A stretch of DNA of 64,000 bases from Pelagibius marinus (GTDB lineage Bacteria > Pseudomonadota > Alphaproteobacteria > Kiloniellales > Kiloniellaceae). The translations under genes and the position numbers were made by a program. Each line of letters opens with the position of its first letter. The first letter of the stretch is position 1. Of the stretch, positions 44,591 to 53,135 are shown piece after piece. The notes beneath the pieces were generated by a model. It had not been told where the DNA came from, ran no database searches, and saw only the letters and a program-made list of their open reading frames with translations. The stretch lies in contig NZ_JACSDK010000015.1 in the NCBI RefSeq assembly GCF_014925385.1, forward strand, positions 303,993 through 367,992, given 5' to 3'.

Positions 44591-45130
44591 TCAGCCTACT
44601 AAAACACCGCTGTCCGGCAAAGGCCGCCAGGGCATGGCACCCATGCCCCCAGCGGCCAGCCGGCCGGCGTTGTCCTCAGCGGCCACCAGGCTGCGGCTGA
44701 GGCGGAAGGCCGCCGCCGCCAGCGCCTCGCCCGAAGGGCCGCCGGTCGTCGTGCCCTGCCCGAGCGCCTTCGGACGGGGGGCGGGGACATCGCCCGCCGC
44801 CAGCAGCGGCGCCCCCTGCCCGCGCGCGGGGGGGGCCTCCCCCGCCCGGAAGGGGAAACCCACCCGGTCGACCTTGAAGACGGCGCGCTGGGCCTCGGCG
44901 AGGCGCTGGCCCAGGTCCAGCAGCGCGCGCGCCAGGTCCGGCGGCAGGGCATTGAAGTGGGGAAAGTGCCCGCGCGGGATGATCCGCAGGTGCCCGGGGC
45001 GGATCGGGGCGGAATCGAGAAAGGCGACCAGGCGATCGCTCTGGTGGACGATAGGGGCCGGGGCGCGGCCCGCGGCGATGGCGCAGAAGGGACAGCCGCC
45101 TTGGGCGGCCCGCTGGTGATGTGCGGTCAT
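44591..45130 (-). CDS. HIT-family-like protein with a degenerate active site
   Basis: 179 residues. The first 90 are typical HIT: GGCPFCAIAAGRAPAPIVHQSDRLVAFLDSAPIRPGHLRIIPRGHFPHF, with the zinc-type CPFC. Where the catalytic HxHxH triad should follow KVDRVGF it reads AGEAPPARGQGAPLLAAG, with no His, and the C-terminal 80 residues are unlike HIT proteins. Reading the other two frames does not restore the triad, so a simple frameshift does not explain it. It lies 30 bp upstream of the acyl-CoA dehydrogenase. It is either a non-catalytic nucleotide binder or a decaying gene. Confidence 0.7.
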   Translation of the reverse strand: MTAHHQRAAQGGCPFCAIAAGRAPAPIVHQSDRLVAFLDSAPIRPGHLRIIPRGHFPHFNALPPDLARALLDLGQRLAEAQRAVFKVDRVGFPFRAGEAPPARGQGAPLLAAGDVPAPRPKALGQGTTTGGPSGEALAAAAFRLSRSLVAAEDNAGRLAAGGMGAMPWRPLPDSGVLVG

Positions 45131-45160
45131 GGAACTGGCTCCGGAATGCGGTTGGGGAAT

Positions 45161-45192
45161 AAAAAACACCCCGGCCGTTACCGGCGGGGTGT
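45161..45192 (-). terminator. Minus-strand intrinsic terminator upstream of the HIT-like gene
   Basis: Stem ACACCCCG/CGGGGTGT with a further inner pairing, then six T on the minus strand (45166-45161). It sits 30 bp before the HIT-like start, so it ends a transcript that begins further right, or attenuates the HIT/acyl-CoA unit. A tiny frame MDKRFEIAARMPRPGRRH (about 45292-45236) lies just ahead of it. Confidence 0.7.
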
Positions 45193-45415
45193 CCGCATTT
45201 CCGAACAAGAGCGCAGCAGCGCGCCTAACCCCGCGTCAGTGGCGACGGCCGGGGCGCGGCATTCGTGCGGCGATCTCGAAGCGCTTGTCCATGGCGGAGA
45301 GGATAGCCGCCTTTGCGGGCGCTGAAAAGCCCGTCAGGAGGCTGGCAGCAAAGACGCCCCCGAGCCCCCGGAAAGGCCCCGGAGGTCTGGCGGAGGCCCG
45401 CCGCCAGGGCCTAGA

Positions 45416-46117
45416 ATGCGCCCCGCCATGCCACAGCTTCCCCTGCTCAAGCACACGGAAGTCCTGCGCCAGCGCCTGCCCCTGGCGGGCGCGACCGTCG
45501 CCGATGTCGGCTGCGGTGACGGCGGGCTGGTGCGCGTCCTGGCGCGCGGCGGCGCCTGGGTCATCGGCATCGACCCCGGCCCGCAGCAGCTGGCCCGTGC
45601 CCAAGCCGCCGAGCCGGCGGGAGATGAGGTCTACCTCTGCGCCCTGGGCGAGGCCCTGCCCCTGCCCGAGGCCTGCCTCGACACCCTGGTCTACTTCAAC
45701 GCCCTGCACCACGTGCCGGTGGCGGTGCAGGGCGCGGCCCTGGCGGAGGCCGCCCGCGTGCTGCGCCCCGGCGGCCTGGTCTACGTCCAGGAGCCCCTGG
45801 CCGAGGGCGACTACTTCGAGCTGCTGCGCCCCATCGAGGACGAGACCGAGGTGCGGGCGCGGGCCTATGACGCCTTGAAGGCCGGCGCCGACGGCAGGCT
45901 GCGCGAGACCGAGGAGTTCCGCTACCGCGCGCCCTTCCGGGTGAAGAGCGTCGAGGCCTTCCTCTCCGGCCTCATCGCCGTCGACCCGGCCCGCCGCCCG
46001 GCGGTGGAAGCCGCCGAAAAGTCGTTGCGGCAGGGCTTCCTGGCGGCTGCAGAACAGCGCGATGGGGCGTTCTGGTTTGATATCCCCTCCCGGCTCAATC
46101 TCTTGCGGCGAAACTGA
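45416..46117 (+). CDS. Class I SAM-dependent methyltransferase
   Basis: 233 residues. SAM-binding ATVADVGCGDGGLVRVLARGG, acidic VIGIDPGPQQLARAQ, motif VYFNALHHVPVAVQGAALAEAARVLRPGGLVYVQEP are the Methyltransf_11 core. Substrate unknown. ATG 45416 follows AGGG by 6 nt; ATG 45428 is an alternative. Its stop shares a base with the next start (TGATG), so it is coupled to the small hypothetical gene. Confidence 0.85.
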   Translation: MRPAMPQLPLLKHTEVLRQRLPLAGATVADVGCGDGGLVRVLARGGAWVIGIDPGPQQLARAQAAEPAGDEVYLCALGEALPLPEACLDTLVYFNALHHVPVAVQGAALAEAARVLRPGGLVYVQEPLAEGDYFELLRPIEDETEVRARAYDALKAGADGRLRETEEFRYRAPFRVKSVEAFLSGLIAVDPARRPAVEAAEKSLRQGFLAAAEQRDGAFWFDIPSRLNLLRRN

Positions 46118-46455
46118 TGGCGATCCGCTACCTCTCGGAGCACGACTCCCCCGACGATCCCGGCGGCCTGATCCGCGAAGTACTGAACCTGGGCGCGGAC
46201 TTTCCGGGCCCGGCGGAAGACGTGGTGCTGGCCTGGATCCTGCGCCTGGGCCAGGACCGCGACCCGGGCCAGGCGGCCCAGCGGCTCATCGCCGACTACC
46301 GCCTGGAGGAGCAGCCGCAGCCCGGCGGCGCCTGCGGCCGCCTCATCGAGATGCTGAAGGAGACCGCCGAGTTCCCGGCCCAGCGCATGACCCGCCACAT
46401 GTGCAAGCCGCGCCGGCGCGGCGGCTGGCGGCGCAACCGGCCCGCCGACAAGTAG
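46117..46455 (+). CDS. Conserved-looking hypothetical protein
   Basis: 112 residues, acidic N-terminus (MAIRYLSEHDSPDDPGG) and basic tail (KPRRRGGWRRNRPADK). The centre (LIREVLNLGADFPGPAEDVVLAWILRLGQDRDPGQAAQRLIADY) is helical. Translation is coupled to the methyltransferase upstream and the YcaQ-like gene starts 2 bp after its stop, which supports a real gene. No function can be assigned. Confidence 0.6.
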   Translation: MAIRYLSEHDSPDDPGGLIREVLNLGADFPGPAEDVVLAWILRLGQDRDPGQAAQRLIADYRLEEQPQPGGACGRLIEMLKETAEFPAQRMTRHMCKPRRRGGWRRNRPADK

Positions 46456-46457
46456 CC

Positions 46458-47669
46458 GTGAGTCAGCCGAGGGTCATCGACAACCGCAGCGCCCGGCGCC
46501 TCTTCCTGGCGCGCCAGGGCCTCGCCTTTCCCCCGCACCGGAAGCTCAGCGACGCGGGCCTGCTGGAGCTCATCGAACATCTCGGCTTCGTGCAGCTCGA
46601 TTCCATCCAGACGGTGGAGCGCGCCCACCACATGATCCTCTTCGCGCGCAACCAGACCTACCGCCACAAGCAGCTCGCCCGCCTGCACGAGCGCGAAGCG
46701 GCGCTGTTCGAGAACTGGACCCATGACGCCGCCATCATCCCCAGTCGCTTCTTCCCGCACTGGAAGCTGCGCTTCACGCGCGAGGAGGCGCGCCTGCGCG
46801 AGCGCTGGCGCAAGTGGCGTGACGGCGACTTCGAAAGCGAGCTGGCCAGCGTGCTGCAGCACGTCGCCGACAACGGCCGTGTGCTGGCGCGCGAGCTGGG
46901 CAACGACGACGAGGCCAAGCCCAAGACCAACGGCGGCTGGTGGGACTGGCATCCCTCCAAGACCGCGCTGGAATACCTCTGGCGCTGCGGCCACCTGGCC
47001 GTGGCCGCGCGCGACGGCTTCCAGAAGGTCTACGACCTGACCGAACGCACCCTGCCGCGCGCGCACCTGGAGCCCGAGTTCCCTGAGGCCGAGACCGTGG
47101 ACTGGGCCTGCCGCGCGGCGCTGCAGCGCCTGGGCGTCGCCACCTCGGGCGAGATCGCCGCCTTCTGGGACCTGGTCACGCCCGCCGAAGCCAAGGCCTG
47201 GTGCCTGGCGCGCAAGGACGGTGAGCTGGAAGAGGTGCACATCGAGACAACGGAAGGCGGCAAGCCGCGCGCCGCCTTCTGCTTTGCCGGCGAAGATCCC
47301 TGCGCCGAGCTGCCGGAGCCGCCGAAACGCCTGCGGGTTCTCAGCCCCTTCGATCCGTTGATCCGCGACCGCAAGCGCACCGAACGGATCTTCGGTTTCC
47401 ACTACCGCATCGAGGTCTTCGTGCCCGCGGCCAAGCGCAAGTACGGCTACTACGTCTTCCCGCTGCTGGAGGGCGATCGCCTGATCGGCCGCATCGACAT
47501 GAAGCATGCGCGCGAGCGCGGCGAGCTGCGGGTTAAGGGCCTCTGGCTGGAACCCAAGGTAAAACTCTCCGCCGCGCGGCGCGGTCGCCTGGAGGCGGAG
47601 CTGGAGCGCCAGCGCCGCTTCACCGGCGCCGGGCGCGTGGTCTTCGAGAAGGGCTGGCTGCGCAGCTAA
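46458..47669 (+). CDS. Winged-helix crosslink-repair glycosylase-like protein (YcaQ family)
   Basis: 403 residues, GTG start 46458. It has the HTH_42/YcaQ pattern: RSARRLFLARQGL, LLELIEHLGFVQLDSIQTVERAHHMILFARNQTYRHKQLARL, FENWTHDAAIIPS, LEYLWRCGHLAVAARDGFQKVYDL, and the late QxD-type LSPFDPLIRDRKRTERIFGFHYRIEVFVPAAKRKYGYYVFPLL. E. coli YcaQ (AlkX) unhooks DNA interstrand crosslinks. It should be a DNA repair glycosylase in the cytoplasm. It converges on the ceramidase-like gene with a 4-bp overlap. Confidence 0.88.
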   Translation: MSQPRVIDNRSARRLFLARQGLAFPPHRKLSDAGLLELIEHLGFVQLDSIQTVERAHHMILFARNQTYRHKQLARLHEREAALFENWTHDAAIIPSRFFPHWKLRFTREEARLRERWRKWRDGDFESELASVLQHVADNGRVLARELGNDDEAKPKTNGGWWDWHPSKTALEYLWRCGHLAVAARDGFQKVYDLTERTLPRAHLEPEFPEAETVDWACRAALQRLGVATSGEIAAFWDLVTPAEAKAWCLARKDGELEEVHIETTEGGKPRAAFCFAGEDPCAELPEPPKRLRVLSPFDPLIRDRKRTERIFGFHYRIEVFVPAAKRKYGYYVFPLLEGDRLIGRIDMKHARERGELRVKGLWLEPKVKLSAARRGRLEAELERQRRFTGAGRVVFEKGWLRS

Positions 47670-48319
47670 GCCCGCGCCGCGCCCCGGACCCCCTCGGCCA
47701 TCATGGTGCGGGTCAGGTTGTAGAGCACCACCGCGTTCATCATGTGCCAGAGGAAATGGGTGCCGACCGGCAGGGCCGCGCAGAGCCGCAGGTCGGCGGT
47801 GCGGAAGGCCAGCGAGAGGGCGAAGACGCCCGCGGCGGCCAGGATGGGGCGGCCCGCCGGGTGGCGCCGCCCGAAGTGCAGGAAGCCGCCGACGCCCAGC
47901 ATGGTCACCAGCGCCACGCCGTAGGTGGAGGCGCTGAAGCCGAAGACCAGCGGCATCACCGCCACCAGCACCAGCACGATGGCGACGCCGGCCAACACGC
48001 CCCACAGCGGCAGGGCGACCAAGCGGTAAAGCGCCAGGTACATGTAGAGCAGGATAAAGAGCGCGACGGGAATGACGTCGGCCATCACCGCCCAGGCGGT
48101 CGCGAAGGTGTGAAACAGGCCGCTGCCGATGCCGACCAGTAAGATCAGCGCCACCAGGGCCAGGATCGCCGGGTCGCGGCGCGCCGCATCGTCCCGGCGC
48201 AGGGCGGCGACCAGCAGGACGCCGGCCAGGATGAAGGCCAGGTTGGTCACCGCGTTCAGCGGCTCGCCCCACAGCCCCGGGCCCACCCTTTCGCAGTAGA
48301 GGTCGATGGCGCGGTCCAT
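47666..48319 (-). CDS. Ceramidase-like seven-TM membrane hydrolase
   Basis: 217 residues with about seven membrane helices. The family's polar residues are in place: CERVGPGLWGEPLNAVTNLAFI (Glu, Asn), GSGLFHTFATAWAVMADVIPVALF (His, Asp) and GTHFLWHMMNAVVLYNL (two His), the putative zinc site of alkaline ceramidases (PF05875) and the CREST superfamily. Bacterial members probably cleave a membrane-lipid amide or regulate lipids; true substrate unknown. Confidence 0.85.
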   Translation of the reverse strand: MDRAIDLYCERVGPGLWGEPLNAVTNLAFILAGVLLVAALRRDDAARRDPAILALVALILLVGIGSGLFHTFATAWAVMADVIPVALFILLYMYLALYRLVALPLWGVLAGVAIVLVLVAVMPLVFGFSASTYGVALVTMLGVGGFLHFGRRHPAGRPILAAAGVFALSLAFRTADLRLCAALPVGTHFLWHMMNAVVLYNLTRTMMAEGVRGAARA

Positions 48320-48375
48320 AACGCGGTCAGCCTAGCAATTTCTTCGCGCCGGCAGCAGGGGCAAGAGGGGTACTA

Positions 48376-48828
48376 TTACTGCTGCGCGCCGGCCTGTTTG
48401 GCGAACTGGTCCTCGATGTACTGCACGACCTGCTGCAGCGAGATGGTGAAGACCCCGGCCCGGCCCTCCAGAAAGGCTTCGCGCCAGATGATGTAGCCCT
48501 CCGAGATGTCCGGCGGGGTGACGTCCTTCTGGATGAGGGAGATGACGCTGGCTTCCAGGGCTTCCCGGCTGATCGGCACATGCACCAGGTGGTCCTGCAC
48601 CTTGGCCTCGAGCAGCGGGTTCTTCAGCTTCAGCCTATCGACGTAGACATGGACGATCGGCTTGCTGCCCATGTCGCGGTCGATGCGCGCGATGTAGAGG
48701 CGTGAGTCCTCCTCGCCGGGGCGCGTGCGATAGCTCCACAGCTGGCCAACCTCGAAAGTGACCGCCTGCGCCGGCAGGGCAGCGCACTGCGCCAGCAGCA
48801 CGAACAGGACCAGGGTTTTCTTCATCAT
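48376..48828 (-). CDS. Periplasmic hypothetical protein with signal peptide
   Basis: 150 residues from ATG 48828 (48825 and 48861 are alternatives). The signal peptide KKTLVLFVLLAQCAALPAQA gives a mature protein of about 128 residues beginning VTFEVGQLWSYRTRPGEEDSRLYIARID, a beta-rich start, and ending in an amphipathic helix. No known domain. It follows the dgcN-dgcA pair by 24 bp and may be on the same transcript. Confidence 0.6.
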   Translation of the reverse strand: MMKKTLVLFVLLAQCAALPAQAVTFEVGQLWSYRTRPGEEDSRLYIARIDRDMGSKPIVHVYVDRLKLKNPLLEAKVQDHLVHVPISREALEASVISLIQKDVTPPDISEGYIIWREAFLEGRAGVFTISLQQVVQYIEDQFAKQAGAQQ

Positions 48829-48851
48829 CTTCTTGTCATCCCAAAAACGCC

Positions 48852-49832
48852 CTATCCCCATAACGCAGGGGCGGGCGGAAAGACCAGGCTGTCCTCTATT
48901 TTCAGCGGCGGGTCGCGGTCCTCGGCCAGCAACAGCGGCGCGTCCAGGTCGGTCAGCGCAACGCCCTGGGCCAGGATCACCGCCGGCGCGCAGGCCAGCG
49001 AGGTGGTCAGCATACAGCCGACCATGATGGCGAAGCCTTCCGCCTCGGCCGCTTGCTTCAGCTTCAACGCCTCGGTCAGGCCGCCGGTCTTGTCGAGCTT
49101 GATGTTGACCATGTCGTAGCGCCCCTTGAGGCCCGCCAGGGTCGCCGTGTCGTGGCAGGATTCGTCGGCGCAGACCGGCACCGGCCGCGCGATCCCGGCC
49201 AGCGCCGCGTCGTCGCCGGCCGGCAGGGGCTGCTCCACCATGACCACGCCCAGGCGCTGCAGGTCGGGCACCAGCGCGCTGTACTGCGCGGCGGTCCAGC
49301 CTTCGTTGGCGTCGACGACGATGCGGGCCTCGGGCGCGTTGGCGCGCACCGCCTCGACCCGGTCCAGGTCGTCGGGCCCGGCCAGCTTCAGCTTCAGGAT
49401 CGGGCGCGCGGCGTTCTCCGCCGCCTTGCGGCCCATCTCCTCCGGCGTGTCGATGGAGAGCGTGAAGGCCGTGGTGACGGGGCCGGGCTCGGGCAGGCCG
49501 GCGAGCTGCCAGTGGCGCTCGCCGGCGCGCTTGCACTCCAGGTCCCAGAAAGCCAGGTCAACGGCATTGCGCGCCGCGCCGGCGGGCAAGAGCGACTGCA
49601 GGCCGGCGCGATCCAGCCCCTCGGCGAGGGGGCCGCTGAGCGCCTCGATCTCCGCGATCACGCCCTCCACCGACTCGCCGTAGCGCGGATAGGGCAGGCA
49701 CTCGCCGCGGCCCAGATGCTCGCCGTCGCTCAGCTCGGCCACCACCACGTCGGCCTGGGTACGGCTGCCGCGGGAGATCGTGAACTTTCCGCGTACCGGC
49801 CAGGCTTCGTGGCGCACCGTAAGCTGGGTCAT
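48852..49832 (-). CDS. dgcA: N-acetyl-D-glutamate racemase DgcA (dipeptide-epimerase-like, enolase superfamily)
   Basis: 326 residues. The enolase-superfamily barrel has LKLKLAGPDD (Lys-x-Lys base), IVVDANEG (metal Asp), MVEQPLP (metal Glu), ADESCHD (metal Asp) and VNIKLDKTGGLTEAL (opposite-face Lys), as in Ala-Glu epimerases. Next to dgcN it fits the described DgcN-DgcA route, in which D-Glu is N-acetylated and then racemised to N-acetyl-L-Glu. Start ATG 49832 is 8 bp after the dgcN stop. If the pair is misassigned, a dipeptide epimerase for murein peptides is the alternative. Confidence 0.88.
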   Translation of the reverse strand: MTQLTVRHEAWPVRGKFTISRGSRTQADVVVAELSDGEHLGRGECLPYPRYGESVEGVIAEIEALSGPLAEGLDRAGLQSLLPAGAARNAVDLAFWDLECKRAGERHWQLAGLPEPGPVTTAFTLSIDTPEEMGRKAAENAARPILKLKLAGPDDLDRVEAVRANAPEARIVVDANEGWTAAQYSALVPDLQRLGVVMVEQPLPAGDDAALAGIARPVPVCADESCHDTATLAGLKGRYDMVNIKLDKTGGLTEALKLKQAAEAEGFAIMVGCMLTTSLACAPAVILAQGVALTDLDAPLLLAEDRDPPLKIEDSLVFPPAPALWG

Positions 49833-49840
49833 GCCTGGGC

Positions 49841-50839
49841 CTACTGCAGGCGATCGACGATGGGTGCGACGCCCTCGGTGAAAGGATCCATCACGGGCAG
49901 TTCGCAGTCGCTTTCGATCCGCCGCAGATAGGCTTCGACGCTGCCCTCGTTCATCTGCGAGGTATTGACCGCAATACCGACGAACTTCGCCGCCGGATTG
50001 GTCAGGCGCGCCGCCGCCAGGTTCGCGTCCATGCAGGCCTTCAGCGTCGGCAGGGGGTAATCCGGCAGGCCGCGCATGTGGGAGCGCGTCGGTTCGTGGC
50101 ACAGCACCAGGGCATCGGCCTGGGCGCCGTGCAGCAGCCCCAGGGAGACCCCGGCGAAGGAGGCGTGGAACAGCGAGCCCTGGCCCTCGATGATGTCCCA
50201 GTGGTCGGCGCTGTTGGCGGGCGAGAGATACTCGACGGCCCCGGAGATGAAGTCGGCCACCACGGCGTCGATGGAAACGCCTGAGCCGGCGATGAGGATG
50301 CCGGTCTGGCCGGTGGCGCGGAAGTCCGCCTTCATGCCGCGCGCGCGCATTTCCTTCTCGATGGCCAGCGTCGTGTACATCTTGCCGACCGAACAGTCGG
50401 TGCCGACGGCAAGCAGGCGCTTGCCGGAGCGCTTCTGGCCGTTGGCGACGTCGAACTCGCGGCTGGGGTGGCGCACGTCGAAGAGCTTGCGGCCGTGCTG
50501 CTCCGCCGCCGCCTTCAGCACCTCCACGTCGGCCAGGCGGTTGTGCAGCCCGGCGGCCAGGTCATAGCCCAGCATCAGGGCCTGCTCCAGCACCGAGATC
50601 CATTTCTCCGAGAACACGCCGCCGCGGTTGGCAACGCCGATCACCAGGGTCTTGGCCCCGGCGGCGGCGCCTTCTTCCAGGGACATGTCGGTGAGCCCGA
50701 GATCCGCCTGGCAGCCTTCCAGCCGCAGCTGGCCGAGGCACCAGTCCGGACGCCAGTGGGCGATGCCCTGGGCGGTCTTGGCCGCGAGCTGGTCCGGCGC
50801 ATCGCCGAGAAACAGGAGATAAGGATGCTGGATTGCCAT
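49841..50839 (-). CDS. dgcN: N-acetyltransferase DgcN (DUF1611 family)
   Basis: 332 residues. It has the DUF1611 layout: an N-terminal alpha/beta domain (PYLLFLGDAPDQLAAKTAQGIAHWRPDWCLGQLRL, VIGVANRGGVFSEKW) and a P-loop-like C-terminal domain (KRLLAVGTDCSVGKMYTTLAIEKEM, IIEGQGSLFHASFAGVSLGLLHGAQADALVLCHEPTR). DgcN is reported to acetylate D-glutamate as the first step of its catabolism. The start is ATG 50839, with GAGG upstream. Confidence 0.88.
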   Translation of the reverse strand: MAIQHPYLLFLGDAPDQLAAKTAQGIAHWRPDWCLGQLRLEGCQADLGLTDMSLEEGAAAGAKTLVIGVANRGGVFSEKWISVLEQALMLGYDLAAGLHNRLADVEVLKAAAEQHGRKLFDVRHPSREFDVANGQKRSGKRLLAVGTDCSVGKMYTTLAIEKEMRARGMKADFRATGQTGILIAGSGVSIDAVVADFISGAVEYLSPANSADHWDIIEGQGSLFHASFAGVSLGLLHGAQADALVLCHEPTRSHMRGLPDYPLPTLKACMDANLAAARLTNPAAKFVGIAVNTSQMNEGSVEAYLRRIESDCELPVMDPFTEGVAPIVDRLQ

Positions 50840-51072
50840 ACGCCCCTCAGATTCTTTGTATTTCCGCGCCTGCCGCCGTCCGGCGCCGGTCGTTCGTTTG
50901 CCTATCGGCACGCCGCTTTGCGAGCGCTTCAGGGCCGGCATCTTAGTGATACCGGAGGGGCGCGCCAAGCCGTGCCGCTCCCTGAATTTTGCAGGGCTGC
51001 ACCGCCTTTGCCCCCGCGGCCTCGCACCTTATGATCGCGTCCCGCCGCAATGATCCACAGCGCCCGACCGAA

Positions 51073-52470
51073 ATGAGCGATTACCCCCCCGACGCGCCGG
51101 CCAGCCGCCCCGGAGACCAGGCCGCGAACTGGAACCGCCGCGTCTGGCGTCTGGCCGGGCCGATTATCCTGGCGAACCTCACCACCCCCCTGCTGGGCGC
51201 CGTGGACACGGCGGTGGTCGGCCACCTGCCCGACCCCAGCTTCATCGGCGGCGTCGCCGTGGGCAGCGTCATCTTCAGCTTCCTGTTCTGGGGCTTCGGC
51301 TTCCTGCGCATGGGCACCACCGGCTTTACCGCCCAGGCCTACGGCGCCGGCGACGCCGCCGAGCTGCGCGCCTGCCTGCTGCGCCCCCTGGCCCTGGCGC
51401 TGGGCTTCGGCCTGCTGATCATCCTGCTGCAGAGCCCGATCCGCCTCATCGCCCTCTGGGCCATGGACGCCAGCGCCGAGGTCGAGGGCCACACCGGGAT
51501 CTATTTCGACATCCGGGTGTGGAGCGCCCCGGCGGCGTTGGTGAACTACGTGGTCCTGGGCTGGCTGCTGGGCGTGCAGCGGGCGCGGGCGGCGCTGCTG
51601 CTGCAGCTGCTGCTGAACGGCACCAACATCCTGCTCGACCTGGTCTTCGTCATCGGCCTCGACTGGGGCGTGGCCGGGGTCGCCTGGGCCACCTTCATCG
51701 CCGAAAGCCTGGCTGCACTGGCCGGCCTCGTCGTCATCCTGGGCGGCCTGGAGCAGCGCCCCGGGCGCGCCGACTGGGCGCGGCTGAGCGACCCGGCGCG
51801 CCTGGCCGCGCTGATGCGTGTCAACGTCGACATCTTCATCCGCACTCTCTGCCTGGTCCTGGCCTTCGCCATCTTCACCTCGGAGAGCGCCGGCTTCGGC
51901 GACGTCATCCTGGCCGGCAACGCCATCCTGCTGCAGTTTCAGGCGGTGATCTCACACGGGCTGGACGGCTTCGCCCACGCCGCGGAGATCCTGGCCGGCA
52001 GCGCGCTGGGCGCCCGCAACCGCGAGACCTTCCGCCGCGCCGTGGTGGTCTGCACCACCTGGGGCCTGGCCGGCGCCCTCATCGCCGCTGTAGCGTTGCT
52101 GGGCGCCGGCCCGCTGCTCATCGCCGTCTTCACCTCCCTGCCGGAGGTGCGCGCCAGCGCAGAAACCTATCTCTGGTGGATGGTCGCCTCGCCCCTGATC
52201 TCGGTGTGGAGCTTCCTGCTGGACGGCGTCTTCATCGGCGCCACCCGGACCACGGCCATGCGCAACGCCATGCTGGCCTCGCTGGCGGTCTTCCTGCTGG
52301 CCGACTGGCTGCTGCTGGGCCCGCTGGGCAACCACGGCCTGTGGCTCAGCCTCATGCTCTTCATGGCGGCGCGCGCCGCGACCCTGGCCTTCTGCTACCC
52401 GGCGCTGGAGGCCACGGTGGCCCCGCAGGGCGCCGGCGGAACGGGCGCAAGAGGGGAAGGCCCGGACTAG
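51073..52470 (+). CDS. MATE-family multidrug/metabolite exporter (DinF-like)
   Basis: 465 residues, twelve membrane helices in two related halves. It begins WRLAGPIILANLTTPLLGAVDTAVVGHLPDPSFIGGVAVGSVIFSFLFWGFGFLRMGTTG, the DinF/NorM-type start with the Asp in helix 1, and the second half has FTSESAGFGDVILAGNAILLQFQAVISHGLDGFAHAAEIL. It exports cationic compounds in exchange for H+ or Na+. ATG 51073 was chosen because upstream in-frame sequence has no hydrophobic character. Confidence 0.92.
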   Translation: MSDYPPDAPASRPGDQAANWNRRVWRLAGPIILANLTTPLLGAVDTAVVGHLPDPSFIGGVAVGSVIFSFLFWGFGFLRMGTTGFTAQAYGAGDAAELRACLLRPLALALGFGLLIILLQSPIRLIALWAMDASAEVEGHTGIYFDIRVWSAPAALVNYVVLGWLLGVQRARAALLLQLLLNGTNILLDLVFVIGLDWGVAGVAWATFIAESLAALAGLVVILGGLEQRPGRADWARLSDPARLAALMRVNVDIFIRTLCLVLAFAIFTSESAGFGDVILAGNAILLQFQAVISHGLDGFAHAAEILAGSALGARNRETFRRAVVVCTTWGLAGALIAAVALLGAGPLLIAVFTSLPEVRASAETYLWWMVASPLISVWSFLLDGVFIGATRTTAMRNAMLASLAVFLLADWLLLGPLGNHGLWLSLMLFMAARAATLAFCYPALEATVAPQGAGGTGARGEGPD

Positions 52471-52508
52471 CCGGCCTCAGGCAAGTTGCGATTTCCGGGA
52501 AAGAACGC

Positions 52509-53135
52509 TCAGGAAGCGGCGGCGCTGACCAGGCCCGCGGCACCCAGCAGCGCACGGCTCGGCAGGTCCATCACCAACTGCAGGGTCGCATCGCTGTCGT
52601 CGATGGCCGCGGCGTCGCAGGGCAGGATGGCAACCCGCAATGCCCCCAGCGGGATGCCGCAAGGGCGCAGCGACTGCTCCAGGCGGGCGCAGAGGCCGCC
52701 GGCGGCTTCCTCGTCGGTGATGCCCTGGGGATGGATGAAGATGACGATCAGCGCGCCGTCGTCGGCCATTTCGGCGATCAGCGAGCGGTCGTCGATGCCG
52801 CTGAGCCGGCTGTCACAGCCCGGCGCCAGGGTAACCCGGCAGAGCGAAAGACGCAGATGAAGGCCGCGCAGCCGCCGCAGGCTGTTGGCGATGCCTTTCG
52901 GCAGGCCGGAAGGGGGCGGCGATCCGGAGATCGCCGGCCGGGTTTTCGGGCCACCCGGCCGGCGAAGGGGAAGCTCGGGGGAGTACCCGAAGGGAGGGGC
53001 CGTCAGAATGCTTCCCCTTTCCCACCTCATGTCCTCAGCGTCGCTCCCCACCGGGCCGGGGGGACCGCCGTCAAGGCGATGGACATGAGAGGTCTGTTTG
53101 CTCCGCATCGACTTGAAGGTACTGCGATGCTGCAA
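52509..53135 (-). CDS. Hypothetical protein, start uncertain
   Basis: Up to 208 residues. The last 115 (from about GLHLRLSLCRVTLAP) look genuinely coding: acidic, with alternating strands and helices and a MADDGALIVIFIHPQGITDEEAAGG core. The first 80 are Pro/Arg-rich and may be untranslated, so a later start is likely. There is no domain match and no operon partner: it converges on the MATE gene and lies downstream of the sensor kinase on the same strand, 97 bp away. Confidence 0.45.
   Translation of the reverse strand: MQHRSTFKSMRSKQTSHVHRLDGGPPGPVGSDAEDMRWERGSILTAPPFGYSPELPLRRPGGPKTRPAISGSPPPSGLPKGIANSLRRLRGLHLRLSLCRVTLAPGCDSRLSGIDDRSLIAEMADDGALIVIFIHPQGITDEEAAGGLCARLEQSLRPCGIPLGALRVAILPCDAAAIDDSDATLQLVMDLPSRALLGAAGLVSAAAS

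Noticed and set aside
46296..48272. Minus-strand open frame of 658 codons
   Set aside because: Antisense to the YcaQ-like gene and out of frame with the ceramidase-like gene. It exists because high GC suppresses stops; residue composition is not protein-like and there is no RBS.
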